Shown piece by piece: positions 22,891 to 34,346 of a stretch of DNA of 64,000 bases. Position numbers and translations under genes: made by a program. This DNA comes from Alnus glutinosa (lineage: Eukaryota; Streptophyta; Magnoliopsida; Fagales; Betulaceae). The notes below the pieces were generated by a model. That model did not search any database. It saw nothing but the letters and a program-made list of their open reading frames with translations, and was not told the origin of the DNA. The stretch's first letter is position 1. Each line of letters starts with the position of its first letter. Where the stretch lies: NCBI RefSeq assembly GCF_958979055.1, contig NC_084886.1:41342654-41406653 (forward strand), read 5' to 3'.

Positions 22891-23555
22891 GGAGTAATTA
22901 TCTTTTTTCCTCATCAATTACCGGTCATTATCAATATGCACATATGAACTGACACTTCAACCAAAAAAGAACATCAAACTACCATGTTTACACACTTTGG
23001 CCCATTCCGTCAGTTTAATACATATAAAGACTTAAATGTCCTAACCCAATTTTAAAAATGACCTAAATACTCTCATCTTAAAAAATAAAAAATAAAAAAA
23101 AAATAAAATAAAATTAAAGGAAAAGGGGGTGGCAGCAGCCACCCCTTGAGGTGGCCGGGTGGCCTGCGAGCCACCCCCAGAGGTGGCTAGGGTGGCCGTG
23201 CGGCCACCCCAGAGGCCATGGGTGGCCCACGAGCCACCCCTAAAGGTGCCTCTGGCCACCTCTGGGGGTGGTTCGCGCGCCACCCCCTCCACCAACCCTT
23301 AGGTTTTTTTTTTTTTTTTTTTTAAAAAAATTAATTTTAATATTTTTTTATTAATTACTGTAGATGGCATTTTGGTCTTTAAACCAAAATTAACGGTAAA
23401 AAATGGCATATTCTATCCAAGTTAACGGGATCCCTGATGGAATGGGCCAAAGTGTGTAAAGATGGTAGTTTGATGCTCTTTTTTAGTCAAAGTGTTAATT
23501 CATGGGGACATTTTGACAATAACTGGTAGTTGATGGGGGAAAAGGTAATTACCCC
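22891..23555. mobile_element. MULE-type element with 9-bp target duplication
   Basis: Ends are ggagtaattatc on the left and the inverted ggggtaattacc on the right, within inverted repeats of well over 100 bp (shared blocks include catcaaactaccat and ttacacactttggcccattcc). It is flanked by a perfect 9-bp direct repeat aaaaattta (22882-22890 and 23556-23564), the target size of Mutator-like transposons. The middle (about 23120-23285) is GC-rich and built of ccaccc/gggtgg palindromes. No transposase frame, so non-autonomous. Confidence 0.88.
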
Positions 23556-23564
23556 AAAAATTTA

Positions 23565-24256
23565 TTTAGACAGGCAGTGAGAGATACATAAAAGATAACT
23601 CTTTACATCTGACTAACATTTATCTCATAGATCACACATTAGGGTAAATCTAAATAGAATAAAACTCTTATTCAAAGCAAAAATACAACCAACAAACAGA
23701 AGTAGTGACTAGAGAAGAGATGAATGGCACATCATGGAGGTAGATGGACGAATGCATAGTGAAGATGACAAAATTGTTGATCTGGTCGGAGAACACCTAC
23801 AAACAAAAGAAAAAACCATAATGGGAGGGAGAGGGTATGAGCAGGGAGTAGAAAGGGAAAGGAAGACGATGAGAGATTAGATCTGCTCTTTAACTATTTT
23901 TGTACATGGGTTAGCAAAATATGAAAGTTATAGATAGTACTTTATTGTAAAAATTTTGTTTATATCTATGACTATGTAACTTTATAGCATGTGGCTATGA
24001 TTTTACAGAACTTTATGCTTTGTGATGTAAGAGCTTTTTATGCTCGTGATCTTTGATCAATGATATGTCGGTTTTGTCACATCCAAAGTCATGTTCCATC
24101 ATGCCATCAAAAACATGAGTTATATGCCAATTTTGAGGTAACAATATCAACTTCGTCGGCTTCTTTGATATCTTAATAAGCCTAGGCATATGTTGAGGAT
24201 ACTCGTAGAAAACCACAATTTCAATTCCACGTAGAATTTAGACGGCTGTTTGCCAC
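23565..24256. other. Intergenic DNA, no gene recognised
   Basis: AT-rich sequence between two transposons. A 67-codon minus-strand frame (24216-24013: MVFYEYPQHMPRLIKIS at its start) looks less random than its surroundings and may be a gene or retroelement shard, but no family is recognised. Confidence 0.35.
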
Positions 24257-24263
24257 TAAATAC

Positions 24264-24447
24264 GGAGTAATTCTATAAATTTATCATGTGCCACTCTTGT
24301 ATCTATTTAAAAATGAGGTAGCTTTTAAAATCATAATTTGATCAAAATTCAACGGTGATCAACCACAAGTTCAATGGTGATTTTAAAAAGCACATTAAAT
24401 TTAGATGGACACAAAAATGACACACGAGAGACTTATAGAATTACTCA
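24264..24447. mobile_element. MITE, 184 bp, with 7-bp target duplication
   Basis: Imperfect terminal inverted repeats of about 65 bp, beginning gagtaattctataa on both strands and running inward to cttttaaaatca. Nearly the whole element is foldback. It is flanked by a perfect 7-bp repeat taaatac (24257-24263 and 24448-24454). The superfamily is unsure: target size is between those typical of hAT (8) and others, and one more base may have changed. Confidence 0.8.
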
Positions 24448-24654
24448 TAAATACAACTACCTTTGCAATAAACTTATGGAAGTGCGAGTCAGAATTTTGG
24501 AAATATAGAGATGGTAAAATGAATAAGGTGAAGACAAACACAACACTTATGATGGTGAATTATGTTATGTCTATTGTGTAAAACATTACCTCAGATTGTG
24601 TTAAATTAAAGTTATGGAGTTTACAAATAAATAGTCGCTTTATAATTATAAATA

Positions 24655-25095
24655 TATTTTTGGATAAATTACATTTTATTCCTAAAACTACCTATTTGTA
24701 ATTACACTTTCAAATTACAACTTATTGCAACTCGCCCCTTCCAATTTATCATTTTGTTTCGAGTTGGCCCTAAGTCATATTTGGCCACTAGTATTGTAGA
24801 AACAATCACACGTGAGTGGCACGTGCATCTAAGTTATTTTTAATGTTATTAATTTACCCTTACTACGAAACTAAACAATTTTTTTTTTTTTTGGGGGGGG
24901 GGGGGAAAGAACACTAAGACAAGAGTGGCAAACATGGGATGACAACATCTCTTATGTTGTAGAAGGCTCACAACAGTGCGACTATGTCTTGCCACAACAT
25001 AGAGGTGGTCACACGATCATCCCCATCCCACAACAAAAGGGATGGCAACGCGGCCACTCCTCCCCCAACTAAGGGGTGCCTCGCAACTATGTGAC
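24655..25095. mobile_element. Truncated MULE-like element
   Basis: The left part resembles the inverted-repeat style of the other MULE-like elements (…ataaattacattttattcctaaaac, ttggccactagtattgt, cacgtgagtggcacgtgcat), followed by poly(T)/poly(G) at 24877-24905 and a hairpin-rich middle with gaggtggtcacac and ggatggcaacg. No matching right arm is found, so this copy is truncated. Confidence 0.5.
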
Positions 25096-25729
25096 TATAT
25101 AAGTTTATGGATTAGTATGAGTTATAGAATTGTATTATGATAAAAGATATTTATTTTTAAGGAAGGTATGTTTTTTAAAAAAAAAGGTTTGTGAAAGATG
25201 CTTACAAAGAACGTTCGTTTGAAGATTTAGTAAAGTATTCATAGATATGAAAGTATGATTTTTAGCAAATTAATTCAATGGAAATGATATTTGCTTACTA
25301 AATAAGCGTTTCATAGAACATGATACTCGTTTAGTTTTCAGAGAAAAATGCCAAAGCATGTACAAGTGAAGTTTTTCATAAAAGTATTGTAATGAAGTTG
25401 ACCATATGTATGTATGATTATAATGGTTATATGCAATGTTTGCGCGGCCAAACACTAGTGTAATTTTGCTTGCTTGCTGAGTCGTGGACTCATCGTTTTA
25501 CTTTTAAACATTGTTTACACGAGAATTGTATCATATGATAGGACATCGACGACAAGATCAAAAGCTTGAGCTAGCCACCGTAAGCATAGGGTATAAATTA
25601 AAACAATAAGCGATTATGAGTGAACAATATGATATGTATAGTTGATAGGTTTGTGGATTATCATGTAAGGAATAATTTGATGTAACAAGTTGTGTAATGC
25701 TCATATTAGAGATGCCATAATTTATTCTC
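25096..25729. other. Intergenic DNA, no gene recognised
   Basis: AT-rich, no recognisable gene, RNA or element boundary. Confidence 0.5.
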
Positions 25730-26502
25730 CATCTACATTTAACATACAAATTTGACTCATAGTGCTATTCAGAATAAAATGATAATTTATAAGTGTGAGT
25801 TGTAGGGAGTCATAGTTTATAAGTGTAAGTACGGATAGAATAGTAATTTGGGAGTAAATTGTCTCTTGTATATCTCAAATGGTTGCATGAAAAATAAAAT
25901 AAAGCACTTCAAACGATCAACTAGGTTGAAAATTGCACATTTAAAAGAATTGGGATAACTTCATAATAAAAGGGTATCAAATTATCGATCGTTTTGAGAA
26001 AAAGAACGTCTCAAATTCGCATATCTAAGTTTTCAAATACCTCACTTAAGAGTACTCCGTTAGGATTTGCTGTTAAAGCTTACCAAAATTTCTAAAATAC
26101 CACTGTTTTTATTTTGTTAAAAAAAATTATAAATCTTTTTAAAAATTCAAGGATATGTATTTTTACAAATTCTATTAAATTCTGCCCCCGTGTATATATA
26201 TATATATATTTTTAATTTAGCCCCTCCAAATTCTAAAGGCCAGCTTTGCCACTACTTAAGTGAAATGTTTTAAAATTTAAGTACACTAATTTAATTTAAG
26301 ATTAAGACCTTTGATAATTCAATTCTATTTTGCCAAAAGCGCCAATACGGGGATACTTTTTGTGTAAAGTTAACCCAAAAGAATTAATCTTAATAAATTA
26401 TGGCATCGTGTCGATGACTACTGGTAAAAACAAAAAAAAAAAAAATTCGCAACGCATTGGGCAGCATGTCGTCATGGAAAAAGCTTACCAGATCCATCGA
26501 CC
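25730..26502. repeat. Segment X', left copy of DNA that precedes FRS
   Basis: Two blocks match the DNA upstream of FRS at 30610-31003 in direct orientation: about 25730-25930 (gataatttataagtgtgagt, aattgtctcttgtatatctc) and 26398-26501 (tgtcgtcatggaaaaagctt, accagatccatcga). Between them X' holds ~460 bp missing from X, including an AT microsatellite at 26191-26210. Together with segment Y' it forms the left half of a tandem duplication. Confidence 0.8.
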
Positions 26503-27697
26503 CCAAAAGTCCTTTCTTCTTCTTCTTCCTTTTATCTCCTTCCAGTGGGAGGGTTCGCGGACGATCTCGGTGTTTCAGGTACGTAGTTAAATCACTTTTA
26601 TCTGCGCGTCTCTCTTCATATGCTTGGTCTGAGAAATTTGGAAGTTTACGGAAATTGGTTGGTCTTAATTTTGGGAATATTTCTCAGAAATTCGAAGCTC
26701 TTATTCAGAAGAAAAATTTATAATCTGTAAGGATGGTAGTTGTTATGGTATGTTTGGGGAATGGAAAACTAAAAATCGTATGTTTATAATCTCTTTAGAA
26801 AATTTAGGTCACGACATTTTTAAAGCTCATGGGTTTGATTTTTTTATTTTTTTTTACACGGCTTAAACTCGTTCCATAACTTGATCTGTGCAATTTAAAT
26901 TTTGTAGTATATTTTATTTCGTTTTCCTTTATATCTAAAATTTTGTTACGTTGTTGCGTGCTAAAATTTATCTTGTTTGTATTATTTGCAGTTTGGGGAA
27001 AATGTATTTGTAGACGAAAAACAAAGTGAGAGTGAGAGAGACGGTGGTTTTGTTGAGGTATAAAGTTAGAGAAAGAAAAAGACAAGGGGCCGGATTGGTC
27101 TGTCATTTTACCAGCAAAGACTTGAGCTAGCGGCATCATCAGTGAACGGACAATCGACCTCAAAGGTCTCTCTCTCTCTTTTCTCTTGAAAAACTGAAAA
27201 TTTTCATATGCTATTGCCTCGTTCTTGAAATTCATAGTATTAGGGCCTTGTTAACAACCATGCTTTGTTTTGTAGTTGAGGATTAATTATAATTTCAATG
27301 CATTCAGATAGTTGCCTTAGAGTTTTTGGAAATTACTCAGCGGGATGTGTCATGCTTTCTAAGTGCTACTGAACTGTGACCAATTTTATTTCCGTTTTCT
27401 TGAATTTCTCACCGAGTTCTGGAGATAATAGAGTAATGAAAGAACCCCATCACAGGTTCTTGGATTAATCAACATAAAGACAACTGGAATAAATACCATG
27501 TTCCAACTTGAGTGTGTTGATTTTAATAGTTTTATGCGTTCTTGAAAAACAACTTAGTATACACCCATGCTAAATCCTTCGAGAAAGAAAAGAGCTAAGA
27601 GTATGCACCCATGTCTAAGTCATTGTTTAGGGAGATCAGGAGCTTCAGGAGTATACACCCATGCCCTTGTGGCCGGCAAACATTAAGCATCGCAATA

Positions 27698-28025
27698 TAG
27701 TTTTTTTTGATAAGTAAGAATTCATTAAAGAGCGCAGAGGGGCGCAACCCTAGTACACAGGGAGTATACAAAGGAGCCCCTAATTAGATGACCGAAACGA
27801 ACAAGAAAGTAAAAAATCAGCGTACGACATACTACCCATGCCATTCGCCGACACCCAAAAAAACAACATATTAAGCATAATTCTACAAAGAGCCCCAGCC
27901 TGAACCTCCACATCCTCAAAAAGCCTAGAATTTCTCTCCCGCCACAAGCCCCACAAAACACAAAGAGGAACCTGCTTCCAAACACGGTGAGCAGGACCAC
28001 GACCCAGCAAAGTACCCCAAGCACT
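27698..28025 (-). mobile_element. L1-type LINE 3' end, minus strand
   Basis: Minus-strand frame with the L1 C-terminal motif VPLCVLWGLWRERNSRLFED, followed by a short 3' UTR ending in an A-rich tail (plus-strand T run at 27701-27709). 5'-truncated, as is usual for LINE insertions. It lies within the part of Y' missing from Y. Confidence 0.8.
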
Positions 28026-28424
28026 CAATAGTTTGTAGCATTGTGCATATCGTTTCCTAAAATGAGTATGATTAGTTGTGAATATTGGAGTCCTATCCTT
28101 TTTTTTTTATTGTTTTCAATTATGTTGTTTACTTTATTCCATTGAAATTATATTCAAAATATCTATCTTAGAAAATTCTCTTTAAACACAATTTACCAAT
28201 CCTCGTGGGAATGATCTCATACTTGCTTTTTATACTATCGTTTTAATCTTGTGCACTTGCGAGTAAAATGTATATTTATTCGCTTATTATTTAGATGGAT
28301 ATTTGCACAACAAGTTTTTGGCGCCGTTGCCGGGGATCGTGTTAAATTGTGTTTTTAATTTTTTTTTTCCTTTTATTTTAGTTATTTGTGTTTATGTTCA
28401 TCTAAATTTTTTTTGCATGTTGGC
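28026..28424 (+). mobile_element. Athila-like gypsy LTR end with tRNA-Asp primer site
   Basis: The sequence tggcgccgttgccgggga at 28319-28336 is complementary to the 3' end of tRNA-Asp, the primer of Athila-type gypsy elements. The preceding ~290 bp has the matching LTR-end character (cctcgtgggaatgatctc, cttgtgcacttgcgagtaa). About 90 bp of leader follow before the duplicated DNA resumes. Only this junction piece of the element remains. A fossil. Confidence 0.65.
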
Positions 28425-28489
28425 AATTTTTTCAGAATTTCCTTCATTTTTGTCACTTGGGTTTCTTAGTTTCAGTTTTATAGCATCCG

Positions 28490-28860
28490 CTGAGGAAAGG
28501 AAATGAGGATTAATCTTGTGATGTTTGGGTGGTCGGTTCATGGCGTGTGTGTGTGTGTCATTAGTTGGCGCTTTATATGCAGAATGGTGTGGAGAGTCAG
28601 TCAACAGTTTACTGCTTCATTGTCCTTTAGGTTGTAAGTTATGGAGTTAACTGTTCTGAACATATTATGGGAGTTGGGAGGGGTGGTTGGAAGCAGGAAC
28701 ATCCGAACAGGAGTGGTAGTGTTTTGTGGAAACCTGTACCTTAATTGTTTTGGGGCATTTGCAAGAGTATAATAATAGCACAGCTCTTGAGGGCGTGGAG
28801 ATTCTGGTGCGCAAGCTCAAGATTGTGTATTTGTGTTTTTTTTTTTCTTGTTTGTTGGTG
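28490..28860 (+). mobile_element. L1 zf-RVT fragment (copy in Y')
   Basis: The frame encodes WCGESVNSLLLHCPLGCKLWS, a LINE zf-RVT motif, followed downstream by decayed sequence. The same fragment occurs at 37315-37640 in Y, so it was present before the duplication. Stops interrupt both copies. Confidence 0.6.
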
Positions 28861-29817
28861 ATCACTCCTTTTTGTTTTGTTTCTTCCTGTTCGTTTTAAA
28901 TTTTATTGTCCCTTTTTCTCTTTTTCTTGGGTTACGGCTTCTTTTACACTATCTAGGTTTTGGGGCTTCACATGTTTCATTTTACTAAATTACTTAAAAC
29001 AATAGCTCATTGTTTTCAGATGCCATCTTTTCAGGATTTTTTTACTAGTGACTTTTTATGGAATCGTATCCTATTATGTATTAGGTCTTTAAGCCCATGA
29101 GCTCTCTCAAATGATACCACCTCGCCAAATAAGAATAGAGCGAAGGGTGATATTTTGGGTTCAGATCATGGCATTTTACCATTCAAGTTGTTGCTTTGTT
29201 TCTGTATTTTCTGCATGTTATTCTAATTGACAAGAGAATTTAACTGGTTTGCACTAATTTATGCACAAAGGTTTCAGGTAATACTGGTTTTATGAAAAAA
29301 CATTACAGAGTCTTCAATGCTTTGAGTCCAAGAACTTGATGATTCATATGCACCAAAATAGTAATAAGGTGGTTGTGGGGTTTATTGAGTTTTTGCCATT
29401 TTTCTGAATTTTTTTCGTTTTATTCTGGATTTTTTCACTATGCATTATTACATAAATCCTCCATCTCAGAGGTATCCGTTATATACTCTATTTCTCAGAT
29501 TAAGAGGTGCAAATTGGCATGAAAACTGGTTCAGTGGAGTATTGAATGATGCATCCAAATCATTCATGCTTAGAAAAGAATGCAATAACACCGTACAATC
29601 TAAACTATTACAAGTTTGCTTCATATCCCAAACGCAGTGAATTTAAAATCTCAATGGTTCAATGACATTTATATGTCATTCAATGAGTGTTGTGGGGTGA
29701 TGATATAATTGTGCAAAATTTACTGATACGGTTCTTTGTGCTAATTTGATAAGAAAGATAGATAGAGAAAACTTTTTGGGAATGTTTCTTTGATATTTTT
29801 GGCAAATTTCTACTTAT

Positions 29818-29819
<2 letters not shown>

Positions 29820-29871
<52 letters not shown>
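29820..29871. repeat. (AT)n microsatellite
   Basis: About 26 AT units. In Y' the words ttttggcaaatttct occur on both sides of it; Y has one copy and no (AT)n, so the tract came with a short local duplication. Confidence 0.85.
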
Positions 29872-29873
<2 letters not shown>

Positions 29874-30190
29874 TGGCAAATTTCTTTTAACTCAGATTTG
29901 AAAATTCGTGATTTGATACCTACTGTGGATACCATGTTTTGCATCTAGTGACAGAATTTCAATACCATGCTGCTACTGCCTACCAGATTCGATAGTGCCA
30001 GTTGATAAATCTTGCATAAATCCTCACTTGTTTAGAGTATGCATTCCTGCATAGAAGAGATGAAGATATAAAGTTGACTACAATAATAGATGCAGAAAGA
30101 CTTGGTTTGAGGTCAAAAGACACGCCATGCAGTTTGTTTGGTATTCTCTTATTGGTTTATTTTGAACTTGGGATGTATCAAACCCCACCT

Positions 30191-30609
30191 CACACTTCAG
30201 TACTTGAGCCGAGGTTAAGGATTTTGTCATTTTTGTATGTTTTTCCCCAAGCATAAGTTGGCTACATCAGATTCTTTACTTATTTTGTCTGGATGAAGAA
30301 AAGATTAAGATTGTGTCTTTTCCATTGCCCACCACCACTAGGAGCAACCTCATTAGCCTCCGCCTCTATCGCCATCACTCTTTTTTATATTTTTGTTATT
30401 GTTAGTATAGTTTTGGTGAGACAATGGTTTTTTAAGGTCTCTTTTTTGTAATTTGCTACCTCCTAAATGGAGGTAGTTTGGAAAATCAACAAATTTTTAA
30501 CTTCTGAGATTGCCCGATGGCAATTATGTCATTTGACACATCCAAGGTAAGGGTAGTTTTGTAAGTGTAAATGGCTTGGTGCCACATGCCAGGTACATGC
30601 AGTATTTTT
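30191..30609. other. Spacer between duplication units
   Basis: No gene recognised. The end of the duplicated segment Y' passes into unique AT-rich DNA that leads to segment X. Confidence 0.45.
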
Positions 30610-31003
30610 CATCTGCATTTAGCATTCAAATTTGACTCAGAGTGCTATTTAGAATAAGATGATAATTTGTAAGCGTGAGTTGTAGTGAGTCATAGTTCAT
30701 AAGTGTAAGTACGAATAGAATAGTATTTGGGATTAAATTGTCTCTTGTATATCTCAAATGGTTGCATGTAAAAAAATAATAATAATAATAAAGCACTTCA
30801 AACGATCAACCGGGCTGAAAATTGTGACATTTTAAAAAATTATGGCATTGTGTCGATGACTACCAGTAAAAACAAAAAAGTTTTTCGCACTCGACGAAAG
30901 AGCTTTACAAGCGGCATTGCCCTTCTTCACTCATGCGATATTACTGGATCGCAACTCATTGGGTAGTATGTCGTCATGGAAAAAGCTTACCAGATCCATC
31001 GAC
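30610..31003. repeat. Segment X, right copy, just upstream of FRS
   Basis: Direct-orientation match to 25730-25930 and 26398-26501. Homology stops at cagatccatcgac; X continues into tttacatgattgcc and the FRS leader, whereas X' continues into Y'. It contains an open start MSSWKKLTRSIDFT followed by a stop, shared in part with X'. Confidence 0.8.
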
Positions 31004-31134
31004 TTTACATGATTGCCTTTGCAACTTCCTTTCCTTGGTCCAGATGATCATAAACTCATATCGGTTCCGATTTCTAGGTCAACCCTAAGGCCAAGATATT
31101 TTCATTTCCCAATAACATTCCAACCCTTGTTTAG

Positions 31135-31186
<52 letters not shown>

Positions 31187-31200
31187 TATTTCCCGCCAAA

Positions 31201-31233
31201 ATGTCAATCGAGGTCCCAAAGTTCACCTTCTAA
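31201..31233 (+). promoter_or_regulatory. Upstream ORF in the FRS leader
   Basis: ATG at 31201 opens a 10-codon frame (MSIEVPKFTF) closed by TAA at 31231. It lies in the probable first exon, after a (CT)n run at 31141-31183 and before the candidate start at 31262. Whether it is transcribed depends on the unknown transcription start. Confidence 0.4.
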
Positions 31234-31261
31234 GATTTACAATGTAACTCCTATCCGTGTA

Positions 31262-34200
31262 ATGGGCAGGAAATCGAGCTCCATCCACTTCACAAATGCC
31301 AAAAGGTAAACAACGGAAAAATAAATCCCTAACCCTGATTGCTCTTTGATTTTGCATTGATCTAATGTACTTGTGATGTGCTGGGTTCTCATTTTCTTGT
31401 TTTTGATCGAATGTGTTTGCATAACCTCTTTGTTTGTTGTGAGTTGTTTTTTCTCAATTAGGTATTATATATTTTATTTTATTTTTTGGGTTGGTTGTAT
31501 AATCATCTGCTTGGTTGCTGAGAAAGTGTGGATAGAAATTTATCAGGTTCACGATTGAAGCCCTCTGAGAGAGAGAAAATGGGGGGATGAGGAAAAAAAT
31601 TGAAGCATTGGGTTTGATTCAGTGCCTTTTTTTCTTTTTTCTCTGTTTCTGGGGTTATTGGAAATGTTTATAGGAATTTTTCTACTGCCTTCAGCTGAGA
31701 AATGGGTTTAAATTTGATTGCCTTTTCATTCTAGTCTTTACACTAGTCGATTACTTATCAGAAAAGGTATTTACAGTCTAGTAATTTTTGTTCAATTTTG
31801 CGAGTAACTTGTTTCTATAATGTTTCCCTCATTTCTTTTTCATTTCATTATGTATTGATTGCAAATTGATTGTGGTATAAGCTCATATTGAAATTGTTTT
31901 TCCTCTTGTTTGGTAGAAGTACTAGGTGATTTTACTTTTGAATAGCGATGTAAAAGTATTTTTCGTTTGCTAATCATTAGATGTGAAAATTTATGGCCTA
32001 AGATTTTTATTTTTGTATCAATGCAGTTCTGATTTTCCTTATAACGAAGAGTGTGGGAGCACCATGGTTATAAAGGCATACCCAATAGGTATGGTACGTG
32101 CAACAGATAATGTCAATGGAGAGGAGGAAGGAGAGACTAGACCTGAACCTCATGTGGGGTTAGAGTTTGATTCAGCAGATGATGCACGTGATTTTTACAG
32201 TCTATATGCAAATCGAATGGGCTTTAAGATTCGGATAGGTCAGCTGTATCGATCGAGGACTGATGGGTCAGTTGCTTCTCGAAGATTTGTGTGCTCGAAG
32301 GAGGGGTTTCAGCTCAATTCACGAACAGGCTGTCCCGCATTCATAAGGGTACAAAGACGTGATTCTGGCAAGTGGGCGATTGACCATTTCCAGAAGGATC
32401 ACAATCATGATCTTGAACCTACGGGTGAAAACTGCCCTCTCTTTATGCAGCAGAAGACACTTGTAGTTAAGAATTTGGTGGCTGATGTAAGCCATAAGCC
32501 AAAAGTCAAATTGCTCAAGGAAGTAGGGGATGGACGGCCATGCTCATCTGGCATTATTAATGGTAAACGTGTTAAAAGGGACGGAAATGAAGGGCAATTC
32601 AAAGATGAACCTTATGGGGGTCTAAAATTCAATTCAGCTAGTGAAGCATATGGATTTTATCATGCATATGCAGCAAATAAAGGATTTAGAGTTCGGATTG
32701 GACAATTGTTTCGCTCGAAGCTTGATGGGTCAATTACATCCAGGCGATTTGTGTGCTCAAAGGAAGGCTTTCAGCACCCTTCACGAGTAGGTTGTGGGGC
32801 ATTTATGCGGATTAAGAAAGAAGATTATGGAGGGTGGGTAGTGGACCGTCTTAAAAAAGATCATAATCATGATCTTGGGTGTCCAATGGAAGCGCATAAG
32901 AAAAGCTTTAATGCTTCAAATAAATTTGTAGAGGAGGTTGGTGGTCTGTTGGAAAATAATGATTTTGTTAGCATATTTAATGGCAGCATTGTCAAAAGAT
33001 GTCGAGAAAACCACATTGGAAGTGATTGGTACAGTATACTTTTTGAGTATTTTCAATGCAGACAAGCAGAAGACACAGGTTTCTTTTATGCAGTTGAAGT
33101 TAATAATGGCAAGTGCATGAGTATTTTCTGGGCTGATGGCAGATCTAGATTTTCATGCAGTCAGTTTGGTGATGCGATTGTTCTAGATACTTCATACAAG
33201 AACAGCTTATATTTGGTTCCTTTTGCTACTTTTGTTGGAGTTAACCACCACAAGCAACCAGTGCTCCTTGCCTGTGCTTTGATTGCTGATGAATCTAAGG
33301 AATCTTACACTTGGTTATTTAAAACTTGGCTTAGGGCAATGTCAGGGCGATATCCACTGTCAATAATAGCTGATCAAGACAAGGCCATCCAACAAGCAGT
33401 AGCGGAAGTCTTTCCTGGGACCCATCATCGTTTTTCATTGTGGCAAATTAAGGCAAAAGAAAAGGAGTTTCTCAGTTTAATGGATAATGCATTTAAATGT
33501 GAGTACGAAAATTGCACTCTAAAGAGTCAGACGGCCGATGAATTTGATACAGCATGGAATGCCCTTCTCAACAAATATGGCTTGAAGGAGAATGCTTGGC
33601 TGACAGAAATGTATGAAAAGCGTGCAAGTTGGGTACCGGTTTACTTACGGGGCACATTTTTTGCTGGAATCTCCATGAATGAAAGCATTGAGTCATTCTT
33701 TGGCACAGCTGTGAATGCCCAAACGCCAGTCTTAGAGTTCGTGTCTAGATATGAGAGAATTCTTGAGCGGCGTCGTGAGGAAGAGAGGAACAAGGACTTT
33801 AACTCTTTTAACTTACAGGCCTTTTTGCAGACAAAAGAACCAGCAGAAGAACAATGTAGAAGATTATACACACTTACTGTGTTTAAGATATTTCAGAAGG
33901 AGCTTCTGCAAAGCTATAGTTATCTTGGATTTAAGATTTATGAAGAAGGAGCCACCAATAGATACTTGGTGCGGAAGTGTGGGAATGACTATGAGAAAAA
34001 CATGGTTACTCTCTGTGCATCCAATCTCAACGTGAGTTGCAGCTGTCAAATGTTTGAATTTGAAGGCGTGCTGTGCAGACATATTCTGAGAGTTCTCCAA
34101 ATATTAGACGTGCGAGAAATTCCGTCTCGCTACATCTTACATCGGTGGACAAGAAATGCTGAATACGGTATTGTTCGTGATGTTGAATCAGGGGGTACTT

Positions 34201-34346
34201 CTCAAGAACCTAAAGCTCTGATGCTGTGGAGTTTAAGAGAGACAGCATGTAAATACGTAGAGGCTGGTTCAACATCTCTTGAAAAGTACAGACTTGCCTA
34301 CGAGATTATGAGAGAGGGTGGAAGAAAGCTTTGTTGGCAAAGGTAA
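31262..34346 (+). CDS. FRS12: FAR1-related sequence protein (FRS7/FRS12 type)
   Basis: Core exon 32027-34346. From the ATG at 32064 (good context, accATGg) it gives 760 residues: two FAR1 zinc-binding domains (about 33-118 and 185-275, each with SRRFVCSKEGFQ and KDHNHDL), a MULE-transposase-derived domain (about 385-480; FATFVGVNHHKQPVLLACAL, IADQDKAIQQA), and a SWIM zinc finger (CSCQMFEFEGVLCRHIL). Two FAR1 domains in tandem mark the FRS7/FRS12 pair, nuclear repressors of growth and flowering genes. A donor at 31306 (aaaag|gtaaac) and acceptor before 32027 (atgcag) join an upstream exon in frame, so translation may begin at 31262 (MGRKSSSIHFTNAK), giving 787 residues; I use this start, with 32064 as the conservative option. 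The frame stays open further up to 31013, probably outside the mRNA. Confidence 0.9.

Larger units (their letters stand above)
26503..30190. repeat. Segment Y', left copy of DNA that precedes TGD1
   Basis: It matches 36498-39258 in direct orientation over most of its length with scattered differences. Matching blocks include tctccttccagtgggaggg, the donor-like cag|gtacgtag, the acceptor-like ttatttgcag|tttgggg, and the long run ending caaaccccacc. Y' carries about 1.2 kb (27240-28424) absent from Y, including a LINE 3' end and an LTR piece, and lacks ~70 bp near 26720. Compared with Y the first possible ATG (atgtcggtg) reads atctcggtg here. No intact gene. Confidence 0.85.
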
